From: Candidatus Poseidoniales archaeon
GTDB lineage: Archaea > Thermoplasmatota > Poseidoniia > Poseidoniales > Poseidoniaceae
Assembly (NCBI GenBank): GCA_012270265.1
Contig: JAAXIR010000194.1
Coordinates: 1-16,778, forward strand
Length of the DNA: 16,778 bases
Direction of reading: 5' to 3'
The notes under the pieces were generated by a model. That model saw nothing but the letters and a program-made list of their open reading frames with translations, made no database searches and was not told the DNA's origin. A program made the position numbers and the translations under genes. Below, piece after piece: positions 14,496-16,778 of the stretch (its first letter is position 1; each line of letters starts with the position of its first letter).

Positions 14496-15309
14496 TGGTC
14501 ACCACATCGCTTGGCTTTCCTGTGAGGATGGTTCGCAAACGTTTGTTGTCGTTTTGCATCGCATCCATCCATTCATACTTCACGCCAAGTTGTTCTGCAA
14601 GAACGCCCAATGCCAAGGAATCTTTTGGCAAACACTTGCCACCAAATCCACGGTTCAATCCAAAGATTGGATCGAGGTGGGATGGGCCAATCGGTTGTGC
14701 CTGTTCAGCGGTGATGATTTCACGAATCTTGTACCAATCCTCCCCAAGTCCTTCACAAATATCGAACAATTGATTTGCAAATGTGACTTTCATCGCATAG
14801 AATGTGTTCTTGGTGTATTTGACCAATTCAGCTTGTGTTGGAGTTACTTGGAACGTTTGGTCACGACGAAGAACGCCTGCTTGACGATGTTGTTCAAACA
14901 CGCGTTCTGCAACATCAGCGTGATGGGTCCCACAGACCAAGATGTCTTGATTTGCAAAATCTTCTAAACGCTGACGTTCAACTAAAAATTCTGGAGAATA
15001 GGCGATTTTGAGATGAGGATATTGTTCATGATAGCGTTGTGTTGTCCCCGGTACAACGGTGCTTTTGATGACAGCCGTGAAGCCATCCGGCAAGGCATCA
15101 AGCGTTGCTTCGACGATGCTTGTGTCGCATGCTCCAGTTTCTGGGTGAGGCGGGGTCGGAACAGCGATGTAAGCAAAATCGACGTTGTCCGTAACTACGG
15201 ACAACTCCGTTCCACGAGCAGGATCGTGAACGAACAACTCGTGTGCATGCCCAAAACAGTGCTCAATAGCTCCACCGACCATTCCCGCTCCAATTATTCC
15301 GATTTTCAT
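14485..15309 (-). CDS. Short UDP-glucose/GDP-mannose dehydrogenase-like protein lacking the C-terminal domain
   Basis: An NAD-dependent sugar-nucleotide dehydrogenase of the UDP-glucose 6-dehydrogenase type, which would oxidise a UDP-hexose to the uronate. The 274 residues include the Rossmann start GIIGAGMVGG (4-13), STVVPGTT, SPEFLVER (105-112), the central helix AELVKYTKNTFYAMKVTFANQ and the catalytic GFGGKCLPKD with Cys226. The family is normally about 430 residues. The whole C-terminal UDP-binding domain is missing, yet the gene ends cleanly and overlaps GtrA, so this is not an obvious frameshift. Substrate is inferred from family only. The ATG at 15309 has GGGAGA nine bases upstream, inside the end of the RmlA-like gene. 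Confidence 0.88.
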   Translation of the reverse strand: MKIGIIGAGMVGGAIEHCFGHAHELFVHDPARGTELSVVTDNVDFAYIAVPTPPHPETGACDTSIVEATLDALPDGFTAVIKSTVVPGTTQRYHEQYPHLKIAYSPEFLVERQRLEDFANQDILVCGTHHADVAERVFEQHRQAGVLRRDQTFQVTPTQAELVKYTKNTFYAMKVTFANQLFDICEGLGEDWYKIREIITAEQAQPIGPSHLDPIFGLNRGFGGKCLPKDSLALGVLAEQLGVKYEWMDAMQNDNKRLRTILTGKPSDVVTNDD

Positions 15310-15313
15310 AGAA

Positions 15314-16069
15314 TCATCTCTCCCGATATGGATGAGGATTGAGTTTCCCTTCTTTGGCCATCATGCTGGCTTGAAGAAGCGTTTCTGGCGTACCACAGTC
15401 GACCCACGTGTCTGCACCTACGGAAACGAAGTTTGCTTTACCTTCAGCAATGTAGGCGCGATTGATGTCGGAAATTGAGAAGGAATCTCCATTCTCTTCG
15501 ACTGCACGATCGAGCTTGTCCCAGAAGGTTTCATCGAACAGATAAATCCCGCCGATAGCGAGATTCGATGGAGGGTTTTCAGGCTTCTCAACGACATCGA
15601 CAATGTTTCCATCCTCATCAAGAACTGCAACACCGAATGCTTCTGGATGTTCTTCTTCACGAGCCAACAACAGACAACCAGGGGCTTCCTTTGCCTCCGA
15701 AAATTCTCGAACGATGTCTTCAAATTCCACCGTGGTTATGTTGTCGGAGAAATAGATCATGAGACGACAGTTCTCATTGTGTGGGCGTGCTAAGAGAAGC
15801 GCCTGAGCAACACCTTCAGGCTCCTCTTCGAGAACATAGTGAATTTGCTCACCCTCCAAACTTTGGCCAACATGCTTTGCAATTTGACCAATGTGCTCGT
15901 TGGATATGATCGTCGTTTGTGTGATGCCACCTCGTCGAATTGTTCCGAGTGCGTAATCGATAACCGGGCGCTCATAAAGTGGCAGCAGCGTTTTTTGTGT
16001 GTAGCGAGTAAATGGATGCAAACGTGAGCCTTTACCACCAGCAACAAGGACGGCTCTCGTCTTCATCAT
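15314..16069 (-). CDS. RmlA-like sugar-1-phosphate nucleotidyltransferase
   Basis: A 251-residue enzyme of the glucose-1-phosphate thymidylyltransferase/NDP-sugar synthase family, which joins a nucleotide to a sugar phosphate to make an activated sugar. It shows the signature VLVAGGKGSRLHPFT (7-21), the catalytic-lysine region KTLLPLYERPVIDYAL, YFSDNI with the magnesium Asp109, VEKPENPPSNLAIGGIYLF and the second metal Asp in WVDCGTPE (222-229). Unlike the GalU-like protein in this window, both metal Asp residues are kept. The exact nucleotide and sugar cannot be read from motifs. The ATG at 16069 is the first of two; no ribosome site is evident. The gene is followed after four bases by the dehydrogenase-like gene, so the two are probably co-transcribed. 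Confidence 0.9.
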   Translation of the reverse strand: MMKTRAVLVAGGKGSRLHPFTRYTQKTLLPLYERPVIDYALGTIRRGGITQTTIISNEHIGQIAKHVGQSLEGEQIHYVLEEEPEGVAQALLLARPHNENCRLMIYFSDNITTVEFEDIVREFSEAKEAPGCLLLAREEEHPEAFGVAVLDEDGNIVDVVEKPENPPSNLAIGGIYLFDETFWDKLDRAVEENGDSFSISDINRAYIAEGKANFVSVGADTWVDCGTPETLLQASMMAKEGKLNPHPYRER

Positions 16070-16156
16070 GTTGCGTCAATATGTTTCTATTGAAGTCCTT
16101 TGCCCATAGAAGTGCTTCAATTGGACGATTGGATGTGTTGTTTTAGGCATGCGTTC

Positions 16157-16777
16157 TCATTTTCGCAATGCGCGAAGCTTTTCCAACATAGCGCTTCTGA
16201 GTGGATCGTTTTGTTGCTGATCTGGTTTCCCCATTCTTCGCTGGAAGAGTCCCTTTTCCCATACGAATACTTGCCCATTCTCGCACCCTGCTGCAATACG
16301 TTGACCATTGAATGCCATATCATGAACGCGCTGGCCGTTGAGGGAAGCGATACGTTCACCATCAATGATTGAATGAACGATGACTTCACCTTGTGAACCG
16401 TTCCATCGAGCAACCCAACAGGACCCAGTCTCGTCGATGTCAAATCCGAGCGATAAGGCATCAACTTCGTTTCCGTTTGCTTTCCATTGAGCATCGCCGT
16501 CAATGAATTCGATGTTTCCTTTGTCGTCCGCCACCACGTACCCATTTGAATGCTTGACCACATTGCTGATCGCAGACTGCACCGAACACACCAACGTCCC
16601 ATCCATTGAGCGAATGGAACCATCAGCCAGACCAAACACTGGATTCTCCCCGCTTGTTGCACAGATAGTAGGGCTCTCCCAGTCTTTGTTTTGCTCGAGA
16701 ATATCCCCGTTCGCATCGAGAACGAGATAGCCGTTCAATGGACGACCCAATCCTGCGATTGCTCCATCGTTGTAAGA
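16157..16777 (-). CDS. Beta-propeller (WD40-like) protein, C-terminal part (partial)
   Basis: The last 207 residues of a protein whose start lies beyond the right edge. Residues repeat a pattern of turns rich in Gly, Asp and Asn with short hydrophobic strands, such as GYLVLDANGDIL, GYVVADDKGNIEFIDG, GEVIVHSIIDGERIASL and RIAAGCENGQVFVWEKG, which looks like blades of a beta-propeller. The chain ends in a basic tail (LRSAMLEKLRALRK). No signal peptide can be judged because the start is absent. Propellers of this kind usually bind proteins. The reading frame is chosen over an overlapping frame because only this one shows the blade-like pattern. The RmlA-like gene begins 87 bases downstream. Confidence 0.75.
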   Translation of the reverse strand, partial: SYNDGAIAGLGRPLNGYLVLDANGDILEQNKDWESPTICATSGENPVFGLADGSIRSMDGTLVCSVQSAISNVVKHSNGYVVADDKGNIEFIDGDAQWKANGNEVDALSLGFDIDETGSCWVARWNGSQGEVIVHSIIDGERIASLNGQRVHDMAFNGQRIAAGCENGQVFVWEKGLFQRRMGKPDQQQNDPLRSAMLEKLRALRK

Positions 16778-16778
16778 G

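Noticed and set aside
14485..15309. The short dehydrogenase as a frameshifted pseudogene
   Set aside because: The DNA after its stop encodes the overlapping GtrA-like gene, and no dehydrogenase C-terminal domain is visible in any frame there.
16117..16716. A 199-codon open frame overlapping the beta-propeller gene
   Set aside because: It overlaps the propeller gene on the same strand but its translation is rich in Trp, Arg and Ser with no domain pattern. The other frame has regular propeller-like repeats and stays open to the window edge.
1..16778. CRISPR arrays, tRNA or rRNA genes, insertion sequences, integrases and phage genes
   Set aside because: Both strands are filled with ordinary genes and only short gaps. 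I saw no regularly spaced repeats, tRNA-like cloverleaf, transposase or integrase motif. This was by eye, so a tool search would be needed to exclude small RNAs.

Overview
This window looks like a chromosomal segment of a mesophilic archaeon. The decisive markers are transcription factor B (TFB), a DNA topoisomerase VI B subunit, a THEP1-type nucleoside triphosphatase and TATA-box-like elements with Shine-Dalgarno sequences ahead of some genes. The moderate GC content, frequent TTG/GTG starts, acidic proteins and small dense operons fit the Marine Group II / Candidatus Poseidoniales type of Thermoplasmatota. That placement is an inference from gene content, not a phylogenetic result. I saw no tRNA, rRNA, CRISPR array, insertion sequence or integrase. 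Nearly all of the sequence is coding, and no gap between genes exceeds about 130 bases.

Layout. (1) Positions 1-2666, minus strand: the N-terminal part of topoisomerase VI subunit B (cut by the window start) lies downstream of a single-chain aconitase/isopropylmalate-dehydratase-like enzyme with the swivel domain placed first. (2) Positions 2742-7291, plus strand: a TATA-like element, tfb, a HEAT-like helical-repeat protein 17 bases behind it, and a large secreted, membrane-anchored surface protein. (3) Positions 7293-9544: a four-helix membrane protein (minus), a GalU-like nucleotidyltransferase (plus), and a gcvH-rnhA pair (minus) whose stop and start codons overlap. (4) Positions 9604-10546, minus: a small two-helix membrane protein downstream of a THEP1-family NTPase with its own TATA-like element. 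(5) Positions 10644-13590, minus: two tandem TerB-like proteins followed by an Eco57I/type IIG-like adenine-methyltransferase-type protein with no visible nuclease domain. (6) Positions 13715-14077, plus: a DUF2237 protein. (7) Positions 14040-16777, minus: a beta-propeller-like protein (start outside the window), an RmlA-like sugar-1-phosphate nucleotidyltransferase, a half-length UDP-glucose-dehydrogenase-like enzyme and a GtrA-like membrane protein.

How the genes may work together: the RmlA-like, UDP-sugar-dehydrogenase-like, GtrA-like and GalU-like proteins point to synthesis and membrane transfer of activated sugars for surface glycans, possibly used on proteins such as the 669-residue surface protein. 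Tfb, Top6B and RNase HI are housekeeping information-processing genes.

The candidates for something new are the TerB-TerB-methyltransferase module, the HEAT-like protein coupled to tfb, the half-length dehydrogenase, the GalU-like protein lacking its usual metal-binding Asp, and the permuted aconitase-family fusion with a changed cluster motif.
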